The translations under genes and the position numbers were made by a program. A stretch of DNA of 64,000 nt from Flavobacterium sp. LC2016-13 (lineage in GTDB: Bacteria; Bacteroidota; Bacteroidia; Flavobacteriales; Flavobacteriaceae), in assembly GCF_009707955.1 (NCBI RefSeq), contig NZ_WMDQ01000017.1, forward strand, positions 1 through 64,000, read 5' to 3'. Position 1 is the stretch's first letter, and each line of letters starts with the position of its first letter. The notes below the pieces were generated by a model. The model saw nothing but the letters and a program-made list of their open reading frames with translations, had not been told where the DNA came from and ran no database searches. Positions 16,807 to 26,243 of the stretch are shown in pieces.

Positions 16807-19800
16807 ATGAAAAAATCAATATCCATATTAGCATTTTTAATTGCTTCAATAGTAGTTGTTAATGCGCAGGAAAAAGTTCCGTTTTGGCAAAATGAAAAAA
16901 TCAATGAAGATAATAGAGAGCCCATGCACGCTGCTTATTATGTTTTTGAAAATGAATCATTAGCTGCTAAAAATGAATGGAGACAATCGAAAAATTATTT
17001 GGATATAAACGGACCATGGAAGTTTAAATATGTAAACAGCCCGGGTGAATTGCCAAAAGATTTTGAAAAAAGTACTTTTAACGATTCAGCATGGGATAAT
17101 TTTAAAATTCCGGCGAGTTGGGATGTAAACGGTTACGGATTTCCGGTTTATGTTAATACAACCTACGATTTTGATTATTTAATGGCGCCAAATCCCCCGT
17201 TTGTGCCAACAAATTATAATCCGACAGGAGTTTACAGAAAAGAAATTACAATTGATAAATCCTGGGAAGGAAAAGATATATTTCTTCACATAGGAACCGC
17301 AAAATCAAATCTTACCGTTTGGGTAAATGGCGTTTATGTTGGTTATGGCGAAGACGGAAAATTACCTTCAGAATTCAACTTAAATAAATATGTAAAAACC
17401 GGAAAAAACACCATTACATTACAAGTAATGAAATGGAACGACGGTTCGTATTTAGAATGTCAGGATATGTGGAGAATGAGCGGAATAACACGTGATTCTT
17501 ATCTGATTGCCAGAAACAAAGCACACTTAAAAGATTATGAAATTATTCCGGACTTAGATGCTTCTTATGTAAACGGAACTTTAAAAATAACAACTCAATT
17601 CTCCGATTTAAATAAAAATGACAACTACACTTTAGACGTTCAGCTTAAAGACGGCGCTACAGTTGTGGCTTCAAAAGTTATTACGGCATTAAACGAAAAA
17701 CAAACCTTCGATTTTGCAGTAAATAATCCTAAAAAATGGAGCGCTGAAATTCCGAATTTATATCAAATAACTTTCCTTTTAAAAGATAAAAAAGGAAATG
17801 TTATCGAAGTAATCAATCAAAATGTAGGTTTTAGAAAAGTAGAAATCAAAGGCGGACAACTTTTAGTAAACGGAAAAGCCATTTACATAAAAGGAGTAAA
17901 CCGTCATGAAGTTGATCCGGTAACAGGACAAACGATTTCCAGAGAACGTATGGAACAAGATATTAAATTGATGAAAGAATTTAATATCAATGCCGTAAGA
18001 ATGTCACATTATCCAAACGATGAATATTTCTACGAATTATGCGATAAATACGGAATTTATGTAGTCGATGAAGCTAATATCGAATCACACGGAATGGGTT
18101 ATGATATTACCAAAACCTTAGGAAATAAACCAGATTGGGAATTAGCGCATATTCAGCGGATGCAACGTATGATCGAAAGAGATAAAAATCATACATCGGT
18201 GATTATCTGGAGTATGGGTAACGAAGCAGGAAACGGTTATAATTTTTACAGAGGATATTTATGGATTAAAAACCGTGATAAATCAAGACCAATTCAGTAC
18301 GAAAGAGCGACTGCAGGAGCGTGGGATGGAAAAGATTTAAAATTTGAATGGGATTCTGATATTATCGACCCAATGTACAGTTCTCCAAATAAAATGGAAG
18401 AATATATTCTTGCAAATCCAAATCCGTCAAGACCTTATATTCAATGCGAATACGCACATGCAATGGGTAATTCGATGGGAAATTTTAAAGATTATTGGGA
18501 TGTAATCAGAAAATATCCAAACTTTCAGGGAGGATTTATTTGGGATATGATCGATCAATCAGTTTATAAAACGCAACCTGACGGAACTCGTATTTTGGCG
18601 TATGGCGGAGATTTTGGACCAAAAGATGTAAAAAGCGATAACAACTTTGTAAACAACGGCGTATTTACGGTAGACAGAAAACCAAATCCGCATGCTCTTG
18701 AAGTACGAAACGTGATGCAAAACATTCTGACATCATGGGAAAATCAATCAACAGCAACAATTAAAGTCTATAATGAATTTTCGTTTAAAGATTTAAGTAA
18801 TGTTAGCTTACATTGGAAATTGGTTTTAGACGGAAAAGACGATGCCATTGGAACTATTGATAATTTAGATATCAAACCAAATGAATTTAAAACATTTCAA
18901 CTGCCAGTTAATGTAGAAGAAAAAGAGTTTCAGGAAGCTTTTATTGTTGTAACATATCACATCAAACAAGATGAGCCGTTTTTACCAAAAGGTTTTCAAA
19001 TTGCAACAGAACAGTTGGCGTATAAAGGAACCTGGAAAAATGATATAAAAATTCAGGGAGCATCAAAAATTACAGTTGAAAAAAACGTAAATAATACAAC
19101 ATTCAAAAGCGATAAAACAACTATAATTTTCGATAAAAAAACAGGATTCATAAACGGATATTTGTTCAATAATCAGCCAATTATAAAAGAAGGATATCAG
19201 TTGCGTCCGAATTTTTGGAGAGCACCAAACGATAATGATTTTGGAGCTAATCTTCAAATAAATTTAAAAGCCTGGAAAGAAGCTACAGAAAATCCAACAC
19301 TTGTAAGCTGGATTTATTCAGCGACAAAACACAATAGGATTTTGATAAAAGCAATTTATAATTTATCTTCGGTTTCTTCGACTTTAGAGCTAAATTACGA
19401 GATAAACAGTAACGGAGAATTAGTCGTAAAAGAGAAATTAAATATTGACAAAACAAAAGAACAGCCGGTATTACCAAGATTTGGTATGGAAATAATTGTT
19501 CCGAAAGATTTTAGCAACATGAGTTATTACGGAAGAGGGCCACACGAAAATTATATCGACAGAAATTACAGCGCGCAAGTTGGAGTTTACAACCAAACCG
19601 TTTCAGAGCAATATTATCCGTACATCCGTCCGCAGGAAACCGGAAACAAAACAGATGTTCGCTGGTTAGAATTATCAAATGATAAATTGAAAATAACAGT
19701 TACATCAGATGATTTATTAGCCGTAACAGCTTTAAATTATTTAACCGAAGATTTAGACGATGGTCTGCAAAAAGACCAGAGACATGCTGCAGAATTAAAA

Positions 19801-19947
19801 GAAAGAGATTTAACAAGTTTAAAAATTGATTACAAACAAATGGGAGTTGGCGGAATCGACAGCTGGCAAGCATGGCCAATGGAAAAATATTTGTTGAGAG
19901 GCAAAACCTATCAGTATCAATTTAAAATAACACCATCAATAAAATAA
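16807..19947 (+). CDS. GH2 beta-galactosidase, LacZ type
   Basis: A 1046-residue exported enzyme (Sec signal to VVNAQ) that should remove beta-linked galactose, for example from complex N-glycan antennae. Domain order is sugar-binding jelly roll, Ig-like, TIM barrel, Ig-like and C-terminal beta-galactosidase small-chain domain (YYGRGPHENYIDRN). The acid/base is Glu473 in WSMGNEAGNG and the nucleophile Glu548 in QCEYAHAMGNS, matching LacZ rather than beta-mannosidase motifs. The start is set at 16807, where a signal peptide begins. The in-frame ATG at 16759 falls inside the palindromic element. GH20 follows after 6 bases. Confidence 0.92.
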   Translation: MKKSISILAFLIASIVVVNAQEKVPFWQNEKINEDNREPMHAAYYVFENESLAAKNEWRQSKNYLDINGPWKFKYVNSPGELPKDFEKSTFNDSAWDNFKIPASWDVNGYGFPVYVNTTYDFDYLMAPNPPFVPTNYNPTGVYRKEITIDKSWEGKDIFLHIGTAKSNLTVWVNGVYVGYGEDGKLPSEFNLNKYVKTGKNTITLQVMKWNDGSYLECQDMWRMSGITRDSYLIARNKAHLKDYEIIPDLDASYVNGTLKITTQFSDLNKNDNYTLDVQLKDGATVVASKVITALNEKQTFDFAVNNPKKWSAEIPNLYQITFLLKDKKGNVIEVINQNVGFRKVEIKGGQLLVNGKAIYIKGVNRHEVDPVTGQTISRERMEQDIKLMKEFNINAVRMSHYPNDEYFYELCDKYGIYVVDEANIESHGMGYDITKTLGNKPDWELAHIQRMQRMIERDKNHTSVIIWSMGNEAGNGYNFYRGYLWIKNRDKSRPIQYERATAGAWDGKDLKFEWDSDIIDPMYSSPNKMEEYILANPNPSRPYIQCEYAHAMGNSMGNFKDYWDVIRKYPNFQGGFIWDMIDQSVYKTQPDGTRILAYGGDFGPKDVKSDNNFVNNGVFTVDRKPNPHALEVRNVMQNILTSWENQSTATIKVYNEFSFKDLSNVSLHWKLVLDGKDDAIGTIDNLDIKPNEFKTFQLPVNVEEKEFQEAFIVVTYHIKQDEPFLPKGFQIATEQLAYKGTWKNDIKIQGASKITVEKNVNNTTFKSDKTTIIFDKKTGFINGYLFNNQPIIKEGYQLRPNFWRAPNDNDFGANLQINLKAWKEATENPTLVSWIYSATKHNRILIKAIYNLSSVSSTLELNYEINSNGELVVKEKLNIDKTKEQPVLPRFGMEIIVPKDFSNMSYYGRGPHENYIDRNYSAQVGVYNQTVSEQYYPYIRPQETGNKTDVRWLELSNDKLKITVTSDDLLAVTALNYLTEDLDDGLQKDQRHAAELKERDLTSLKIDYKQMGVGGIDSWQAWPMEKYLLRGKTYQYQFKITPSIK

Positions 19948-19953
19948 TTCATT

Positions 19954-22275
19954 ATGAGGATATTAAAACCATTCCTTGTCGTAATCTTATGTACTGTTTT
20001 CAATTCTGGATATAGCCAAAAAATATATACAGAAAAAGATATTCAGATTATTCCAAAACCATCACAATTGCTGATTAATAAAGGTGTTTTTGAATTTTCT
20101 GCAGCTACAAAATTTGTAGCCACTACAGATTTCCAGAAAGACATTTCAAATGCTTTAATAAGCAAGTTTGAAAAAGCAGCAGGATTTCGTCCTGAGCTTT
20201 CTGCGGCAGTTCCTCAAAGCAATTTTATACAATTTAAAGTTGATCAGAATTTAGAAAAAGAAGCGTATATATTAGATGTAAACTCTAAAAACATCACCAT
20301 TACGGCCAAGGGAAATGCAGGTTTTATTTATGCTTTAGAAAGTATTAGACAATTGCTTCCGGTTGTTATTGAAAGTAAAAATGTTTTACCAAACCAAAAA
20401 TGGCAAATTCCAAATGTGATTATTAATGACAAACCCCGTTTTCAATGGAGAGGTTTAATGCTTGATTTGTCACGTCATTTCTTTGATAAAAATTATGTAA
20501 TCGAAACCATAGATCGTCTGGCAATGCACAAAATGAATGTTTTGCATTTGCATTTAGTAGACGATCAGGGTTGGAGAATCGAAATAAAAAAATATCCAAA
20601 ATTAACCGAAGTTGGTGCGTGGAGAGTAGATCAGGAAAATTTGGCATGGAACGCAAGACTTACCACAAACCCTGATGAAAAAGGAACTTACGGAGGATTT
20701 TTAACTCAGGAAGAATTAAAAGAAATCGTAAAATACGCTGCAACCAAAAACATCGAAATTATTCCTGAAATCGAAATGCCGGCGCACGTAAGCAGCGCTA
20801 TTGCATCTTATCCTGAACTGGCTTGTTTCGATCAGCGCATTGGCGTTCCGTCCGGAGGATTATGGCCTATTACCGATATTTATTGTGCAGGAAAGGAAAC
20901 TACATTTGAGTTTTTGCAGAATGTAATTGATGAGGTAATTACCATTTTTCCATCAAAATACATTCATATTGGTGGGGATGAAGCCACTAAGACGAATTGG
21001 GATAAATGTCCGAATTGTCAAAAAAGAATGAAAGATAACGGATTGAAAAATGCCCATGAACTGCAAAGTTATTTTGTAAAAAGAATGGAGAAATACATCA
21101 ATTCTAAAGGCAAAAAAATTATCGGCTGGGATGAAATATTAGAAGGCGGTTTGGCTCCTGAAGCTACCGTTATGAGCTGGAGAGGAACTCAAGGCGGAAT
21201 TGACGCAGCAAAACAAGGACACGATGTGATCATGACGCCGGAATCTCCTTGCTATTTTAATTTTTATCAAGGCCCGCAAAACGAAGAACCGATTGCTTTT
21301 GATGCTTATAATCCACTAAATGAAGTTTACAAATTTGATCCTGTTGTACCCGCAATGACACCGGAAGAAGCGAAACATGTTTTAGGCGGACAAGCAAATT
21401 TATGGGCAGAACATTTATCAGGTCCAAAAGATTCAGAATACATGATTTTTCCAAGATTGGCAGCTTTATCAGAAACATTGTGGAGTACAAAAGAAAGCCG
21501 TAACTGGATTGATTTTACAGGAAGATTAACGTCTTTATTACAGCGTTATAATTATATGGGAATCAATTATGCAAAAAGCGCTTATTTGGTTACTGCTGCT
21601 TCAAGTGCAGATTTGGGTAAAAAACAAATTAATGTGACGTTGAAAAATGAATTTCCAAACCCGGATATTCGTTACGTTTTGGGCGATAAAAATATTGAAC
21701 ATAATCCGATAAAATATACAACTCCAATTGAATTCAAAGAAACAACAGTTTTAAAAGCTTCTTTATTTCAGGATGATAAACCGGTAGGAAAAACATTTAC
21801 AGACACTATTATTTTTCATAAAGCAGTAGCGCATAAAGTAAGTTACTTAACGCCTTTTAATGAAAATTATAAAGGAGATGGAAAGTTTACAATGGTAAAT
21901 ACGATTAGAGGTTCCAAAAATTTTCACGACGGACAATGGCAAGCCTGGCTGGTAAACGATATGGAACTTGTGGTTGATCTTGAAAAACAGGAAAGTATTC
22001 AGGAAGTCATAATTGGAACGTTAGAAAGTCAGGGCGCAGGAGTTAATTTTCCAACGCAGATAAAAGTTTTGGTTTCAAATGATGGAATCAAATACAAACA
22101 AGTTGGAAAAGTATTACGTCCGTATGCTGCCAACGTGAGCTCAGAGTTGAAAGATTTTAAAATTAGTTTTGAAAAACTCAGCACAAGATTTGTAAAAGTA
22201 ATCGCTTATAACTTAAAGAAAAGTCCGAAAGGGGAATCTTCATGGTTGTTTGTTGATGAAATTTTAGTGAATTAA
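19954..22275 (+). CDS. GH20 beta-N-acetylhexosaminidase
   Basis: A 773-residue exported enzyme (signal to SGYSQ) that removes terminal beta-GlcNAc or GalNAc. An N-terminal GH20b-like domain (about 30-160) precedes the barrel. Motifs are LHLVDDQGWRIEIKKYPKL, the catalytic pair Asp342-Glu343 in HIGGDEATKTNW, and LGGQANLWAEH with the later Trp-rich pocket. The C-terminal region after about 540 has a chitobiase-like segment and an F5/8C-type domain (about 640-773). It is coupled to GH2 by a 6-base gap, which fits sequential removal of galactose and then GlcNAc from antennae. Confidence 0.95.
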   Translation: MRILKPFLVVILCTVFNSGYSQKIYTEKDIQIIPKPSQLLINKGVFEFSAATKFVATTDFQKDISNALISKFEKAAGFRPELSAAVPQSNFIQFKVDQNLEKEAYILDVNSKNITITAKGNAGFIYALESIRQLLPVVIESKNVLPNQKWQIPNVIINDKPRFQWRGLMLDLSRHFFDKNYVIETIDRLAMHKMNVLHLHLVDDQGWRIEIKKYPKLTEVGAWRVDQENLAWNARLTTNPDEKGTYGGFLTQEELKEIVKYAATKNIEIIPEIEMPAHVSSAIASYPELACFDQRIGVPSGGLWPITDIYCAGKETTFEFLQNVIDEVITIFPSKYIHIGGDEATKTNWDKCPNCQKRMKDNGLKNAHELQSYFVKRMEKYINSKGKKIIGWDEILEGGLAPEATVMSWRGTQGGIDAAKQGHDVIMTPESPCYFNFYQGPQNEEPIAFDAYNPLNEVYKFDPVVPAMTPEEAKHVLGGQANLWAEHLSGPKDSEYMIFPRLAALSETLWSTKESRNWIDFTGRLTSLLQRYNYMGINYAKSAYLVTAASSADLGKKQINVTLKNEFPNPDIRYVLGDKNIEHNPIKYTTPIEFKETTVLKASLFQDDKPVGKTFTDTIIFHKAVAHKVSYLTPFNENYKGDGKFTMVNTIRGSKNFHDGQWQAWLVNDMELVVDLEKQESIQEVIIGTLESQGAGVNFPTQIKVLVSNDGIKYKQVGKVLRPYAANVSSELKDFKISFEKLSTRFVKVIAYNLKKSPKGESSWLFVDEILVN

Positions 22276-22299
22276 AAAGCTTTTAGAAACGAAAATTTT

Positions 22300-22437
22300 A
22301 AACACATAGAAACATAGATTTTTTTTTAAATGAATAAAAAGAATATAAAAAGAAACTAGTGTCTTACACATAGCTATGTTTTTTATTACAAGTGAAACGC
22401 CTTTTTTAAACTATCAAAACTATGTCTCTATGTGTTT
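22300..22437. repeat. imperfect inverted-repeat element, copy 2
   Basis: Left arm AAACACATAGAAACATAG (22300-22317) and right arm CTATGTCTCTATGTGTTT (22420-22437) match at 17 of 18 paired positions, 102 bases apart. It shares its core with the element at 16686-16769. It fills most of the gap between GH20 and the second GH29 gene and could form a long RNA hairpin. Confidence 0.7.
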
Positions 22438-22494
22438 GAAAAATCAGACCAAAAACAAAAAACAAAGAATAAAAAACTATAAAAAAGAGTAAAG

Positions 22495-23979
22495 ATGAAA
22501 AGAGGAATATTCATAATCGCATTATTATTTTCCGTTCAAATGTTTTCGCAGGCCATTTATGAAGATGAGCGCTATGTACCGGAAACGGATCCGTTAGTGT
22601 TGAAAAATTTAGAAGAATGGCAAGGCAAAAAATTTGGATTGTTAATGCACTGGGGAACATACAGCCAATGGGGAATTGTAGAATCATGGTCGATATGTCC
22701 GGAAGATTATGGATGGTGTGAACGCAAAAAAGGAAGTAATCCGGCGAATTATAATCAATATGTAGCGGATTATGAAGGTTTGAAAAAAACATTTAATCCA
22801 ACAAAATTCGACCCGACAAAATGGGCAAAAGCAGCAAAAGCGGCAGGAATGAAATACATGGTTTTTACAACAAAACACCATGACGGATTTAATATGTACG
22901 ACACTAAATATTCTGATTATAAAGTAACAGATAAAGATTGTCCGTTCAGCGTTAATCCAAAAGCAGATATTTTAAAAGAAGTTTTCAATGCTTTTAGAGC
23001 AGAAAATATTTCAACAGGAGCTTATTTCTCTAAACCAGACTGGCATAACGAAAACTATTGGGATCCTTATTTTCCTCCTTTCGACAGAAACGTAAACTAC
23101 GATCCATCATTATATCCGGAAAAATGGCAGAAATATGTTGATTTCACACACAATCAAATCTTAGAAATTCTTACCAATTACGGTAAAGTAGATATTTTAT
23201 GGTTAGATGGAGGTTGGGTTAGAAAAAGAGACCAACAAAACTTAAAAGAAAACTATGACGAAAAGTTTGCAGAAAACGAATCTAAAAATGGTTTTATCAA
23301 ACACAGAGTCGTAGATCAGGATCCTAAAATGGACGAATTGGTTATAAAAGCACGTCAAAAACAACCAGGATTAATCGTAGTTGACAGAGCCGTTCACGGA
23401 AAAAACCAAAACTATTTAACTCCTGAAGGTCGTGTTCCTGCAAAAACATTGCCTTATCCTTGGGAATCTTGTATTACTTCTGGCGGTGGATGGTCTTACA
23501 CTCCGGATGCTAAATATTTAACAGGAAGAGAAGGAATTCACATGTTGGTTGATATTGTTGCAAAAGGCGGAAACTTATTATTGAATATCGCTCCAAGTCC
23601 GGAAGGAGATTGGCAACAAGGAGCTTACGATTTATTGGCCGCATACGGAGACTGGATGAAAGTAAATAGTACCGCTATTTATAATACAAAACCAATCGAG
23701 CCTTTTAAAGAAGAAAATATTTGTATGACACAAAACAAAGAAGGAAATGTATTCTTGTTTTATTTGGCTAAACAAGGAGAAGATAAAATTCCTGCAGAAG
23801 TGGTTATAAAATCGATCAATCCTAAAAAAGGAACAAAAATTACAATGTTAGGTTCTAAAACTTCATTAAAATGGACTAAAGAAGCGCAAGGATTTAAAGT
23901 TGTGATTCCTGAAAATTTAAGAAACAATTTACCATGTAAAGAAGCGTGGACTTTAAAAATTGAAGCTATTAACAGATAG
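22495..23979 (+). CDS. GH29 alpha-L-fucosidase
   Basis: A 494-residue exported fucosidase (signal to MFSQ), smaller than the first GH29 because it lacks the C-terminal binding modules. The barrel shows FGLLMHWGTYSQWG, MVFTTKHHDGFNMYD, and the nucleophile Asp238 in ILWLDGGW. A C-terminal beta-sandwich (about 405-494) is present. Two GH29 paralogs in one locus suggests they cover different fucose linkages, for example core versus antennary, which is inference. The next gene begins 10 bases downstream, so the two are co-transcribed. Confidence 0.93.
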   Translation: MKRGIFIIALLFSVQMFSQAIYEDERYVPETDPLVLKNLEEWQGKKFGLLMHWGTYSQWGIVESWSICPEDYGWCERKKGSNPANYNQYVADYEGLKKTFNPTKFDPTKWAKAAKAAGMKYMVFTTKHHDGFNMYDTKYSDYKVTDKDCPFSVNPKADILKEVFNAFRAENISTGAYFSKPDWHNENYWDPYFPPFDRNVNYDPSLYPEKWQKYVDFTHNQILEILTNYGKVDILWLDGGWVRKRDQQNLKENYDEKFAENESKNGFIKHRVVDQDPKMDELVIKARQKQPGLIVVDRAVHGKNQNYLTPEGRVPAKTLPYPWESCITSGGGWSYTPDAKYLTGREGIHMLVDIVAKGGNLLLNIAPSPEGDWQQGAYDLLAAYGDWMKVNSTAIYNTKPIEPFKEENICMTQNKEGNVFLFYLAKQGEDKIPAEVVIKSINPKKGTKITMLGSKTSLKWTKEAQGFKVVIPENLRNNLPCKEAWTLKIEAINR

Positions 23980-23989
23980 AAAAAAGAAT

Positions 23990-26230
23990 ATGTTTTTAAA
24001 CAAGAGGATAACTATAGAAACAGCATGTATTTTTTACATGCTGTTTTTTAGCATCACTATTTTTGCACAAGAACCTGCAGATTTCGTAAATCCGTTTATT
24101 GGAACTTCTAATTACGGAGCGACTTTTCCGGGTCCGATTGCGCCAAGAGGCATGGCAAGTATTAGCCCTTTTAATGTTGCCGGAAAACAGAATAAACTGG
24201 AGAAAGACAGTCAATGGCTATCGAATCCGTATGTAAATGAAAATACCTTTTTAACCGGATTTAGCCAGGTTAATATAAGCGGCGTTGGCTGTCCTGAATT
24301 AGGCGTTTTAATAGTAATGCCAACAACAGGAGCTGTAGAAACCAATCATTTAAAATACGGTTCAACGTATAAAAATGAAGTTGCAAAAGCAGCGTATTAT
24401 AGTGTAGACATTGACAAATACAATGTAAAAGCAGAATTTACAGCATCAAAAAGAGTAGGCGTAAGCAAGTTTACTTTCCCGAAAGGGCAATCGAATATTT
24501 TACTGAATCTTGGTTTAGGTCTAACCAATGAAGAAGGTGCAATGGTAAAAGTCGTATCGCCTTCGGAAATTGAAGGAATGAGAAGCGTGGGCTCGTTTTG
24601 TTATAATAGTCCAGAAGATGCATATCCTGTTTATTTTGTGGCGAAATTTTCTAAACCAGCAAACAAATTCGGCGTTTGGAAAAAGCCATCAAAATATGAA
24701 GGTACAGAAGCACAATGGATGACCTACAACGGCAAAACCAGAATGATGGACAATACCATTAAAACGGTTGTTGGTGACAGTATTGGAACTTATTTTACGT
24801 ATAAGTTTGATAAACAGGAAACTGTTGAGGTGAAAATTGGAATTTCGTATGTAAGTATTGCAAATGCAAGAGAAAATTTAGAAAAAGAAACAGGAAACAA
24901 ATCGTTTGAAGCTGTTTATAAAGATACTTATAAGGAGTGGAACGAAGAACTTTCGAAGATTTTAGTCGAAGGCGGATCAGAAGATGATAAAACGATTTTT
25001 TACACTGCACTATACCACACTTTAATTCATCCAAATACCTTAAATGATGTCAACGGAGAATATCCTAAAATAAAAAGAACCAAGATTGGTAAAACCGATG
25101 GTACTCGTTATACCGTATTTTCTTTGTGGGACACATACCGAAATATGCATCCGCTAACGTCTTTAGTTTATCCTAAACAACAATCGGATATGATAAAAAG
25201 TATGTTGGAAATGTATGATGAAAACGGCTGGTTACCAAAATGGGAATTAAATTCAACAGAGACATTTACAATGGTAGGAGATCCTTCAAGTATTGTTATA
25301 GTCGACGCCCTCTTAAAAGGAATTCAGGATTTTGATTTTTACAAAGCCTATCATGCAATGGTACAAGCTGCAGATCAAATTGAAGAAAATCCGTTGCGTC
25401 CGGGACTTAAAGAATATATCGGGAAAGGGTATTTATCAACTAATTATCCTGGTCCCGTTTCTACAACGCTGGAATATAATACGTCAGATCATGCGATTTC
25501 ACTTTTAGCAAAAGCTTTAGGAGAAAAAGAAGATTATAAGCGTTTTACCAAACGTTCACTTTCCTACCAAAAATTATATGACAAAGATTTAAAATTACTT
25601 CGACCAAGAACCGCTAACGGAAAATGGTATGAACCTTTTGATCCTGAAGCAGGAGCTAATTTTCAGGAAAATGTTGGTTTTATCGAAGGTAATGCATGGC
25701 AATATGCTTTTATGGTGCCACATGATATTGTTGGACTTAAAAAGTTAATGGGCGGCGACAAAGCTTTCTCGGATCAATTGCAAAAGGTTTTTGATATCAA
25801 ACAATTTGATATGGCAAACGAGCCGGATATTGCTTATCCATATTTATTTAATTATGTAAAAGGAGAAGAATATAAAAGCCAGGAAATGGTCAAAAAACTG
25901 GTAAACGAATATTTTCAAAACAAACCAAATGGATTACCCGGAAATGACGATACAGGAACAATGTCTGCATGGTTAGTTTATTCTATGATGGGAATTTATC
26001 CGATATCTCCCGGCGATCCAATTTACACCATTACAGCGCCGATGTTTCATAGAATTACGATCAAATTAGATCCAAGATATTATAAAAAAGAAAGTATTGT
26101 AATTGAAAGACAAATCAATAATGATGGAAAAATCAATTCGATTGAGATAAACGGAAAACCACTTAATAGCTTTTTTATTTCGCACGAAGATTTTGTAAAT
26201 GGAACAAAGCTGAAAGTGATTCAAAATTAA
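23990..26230 (+). CDS. GH92-family glycosidase, divergent clade
   Basis: A 746-residue exported protein (signal to TIFAQ). The family is clear from FVNPFIGTSNYGATFPGPIAPRG in two parts, FSLWDTYR, EGNAWQY and LPGNDDTGTMSAWLVYSMMG. It differs from the first GH92 at key places: GNDDTG replaces GNEDCG, and the acid-region motif is ANEPDIAYPYLFNY instead of GNEPSHHIAYMFNH. A different linkage or substrate is therefore likely. The ATG at 23990 is chosen over a TTG at 23960 that overlaps the preceding GH29 gene. Predicted to act in the periplasm or on the surface. Confidence 0.9.
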   Translation: MFLNKRITIETACIFYMLFFSITIFAQEPADFVNPFIGTSNYGATFPGPIAPRGMASISPFNVAGKQNKLEKDSQWLSNPYVNENTFLTGFSQVNISGVGCPELGVLIVMPTTGAVETNHLKYGSTYKNEVAKAAYYSVDIDKYNVKAEFTASKRVGVSKFTFPKGQSNILLNLGLGLTNEEGAMVKVVSPSEIEGMRSVGSFCYNSPEDAYPVYFVAKFSKPANKFGVWKKPSKYEGTEAQWMTYNGKTRMMDNTIKTVVGDSIGTYFTYKFDKQETVEVKIGISYVSIANARENLEKETGNKSFEAVYKDTYKEWNEELSKILVEGGSEDDKTIFYTALYHTLIHPNTLNDVNGEYPKIKRTKIGKTDGTRYTVFSLWDTYRNMHPLTSLVYPKQQSDMIKSMLEMYDENGWLPKWELNSTETFTMVGDPSSIVIVDALLKGIQDFDFYKAYHAMVQAADQIEENPLRPGLKEYIGKGYLSTNYPGPVSTTLEYNTSDHAISLLAKALGEKEDYKRFTKRSLSYQKLYDKDLKLLRPRTANGKWYEPFDPEAGANFQENVGFIEGNAWQYAFMVPHDIVGLKKLMGGDKAFSDQLQKVFDIKQFDMANEPDIAYPYLFNYVKGEEYKSQEMVKKLVNEYFQNKPNGLPGNDDTGTMSAWLVYSMMGIYPISPGDPIYTITAPMFHRITIKLDPRYYKKESIVIERQINNDGKINSIEINGKPLNSFFISHEDFVNGTKLKVIQN

Positions 26231-26243
26231 AAACAACACAATT

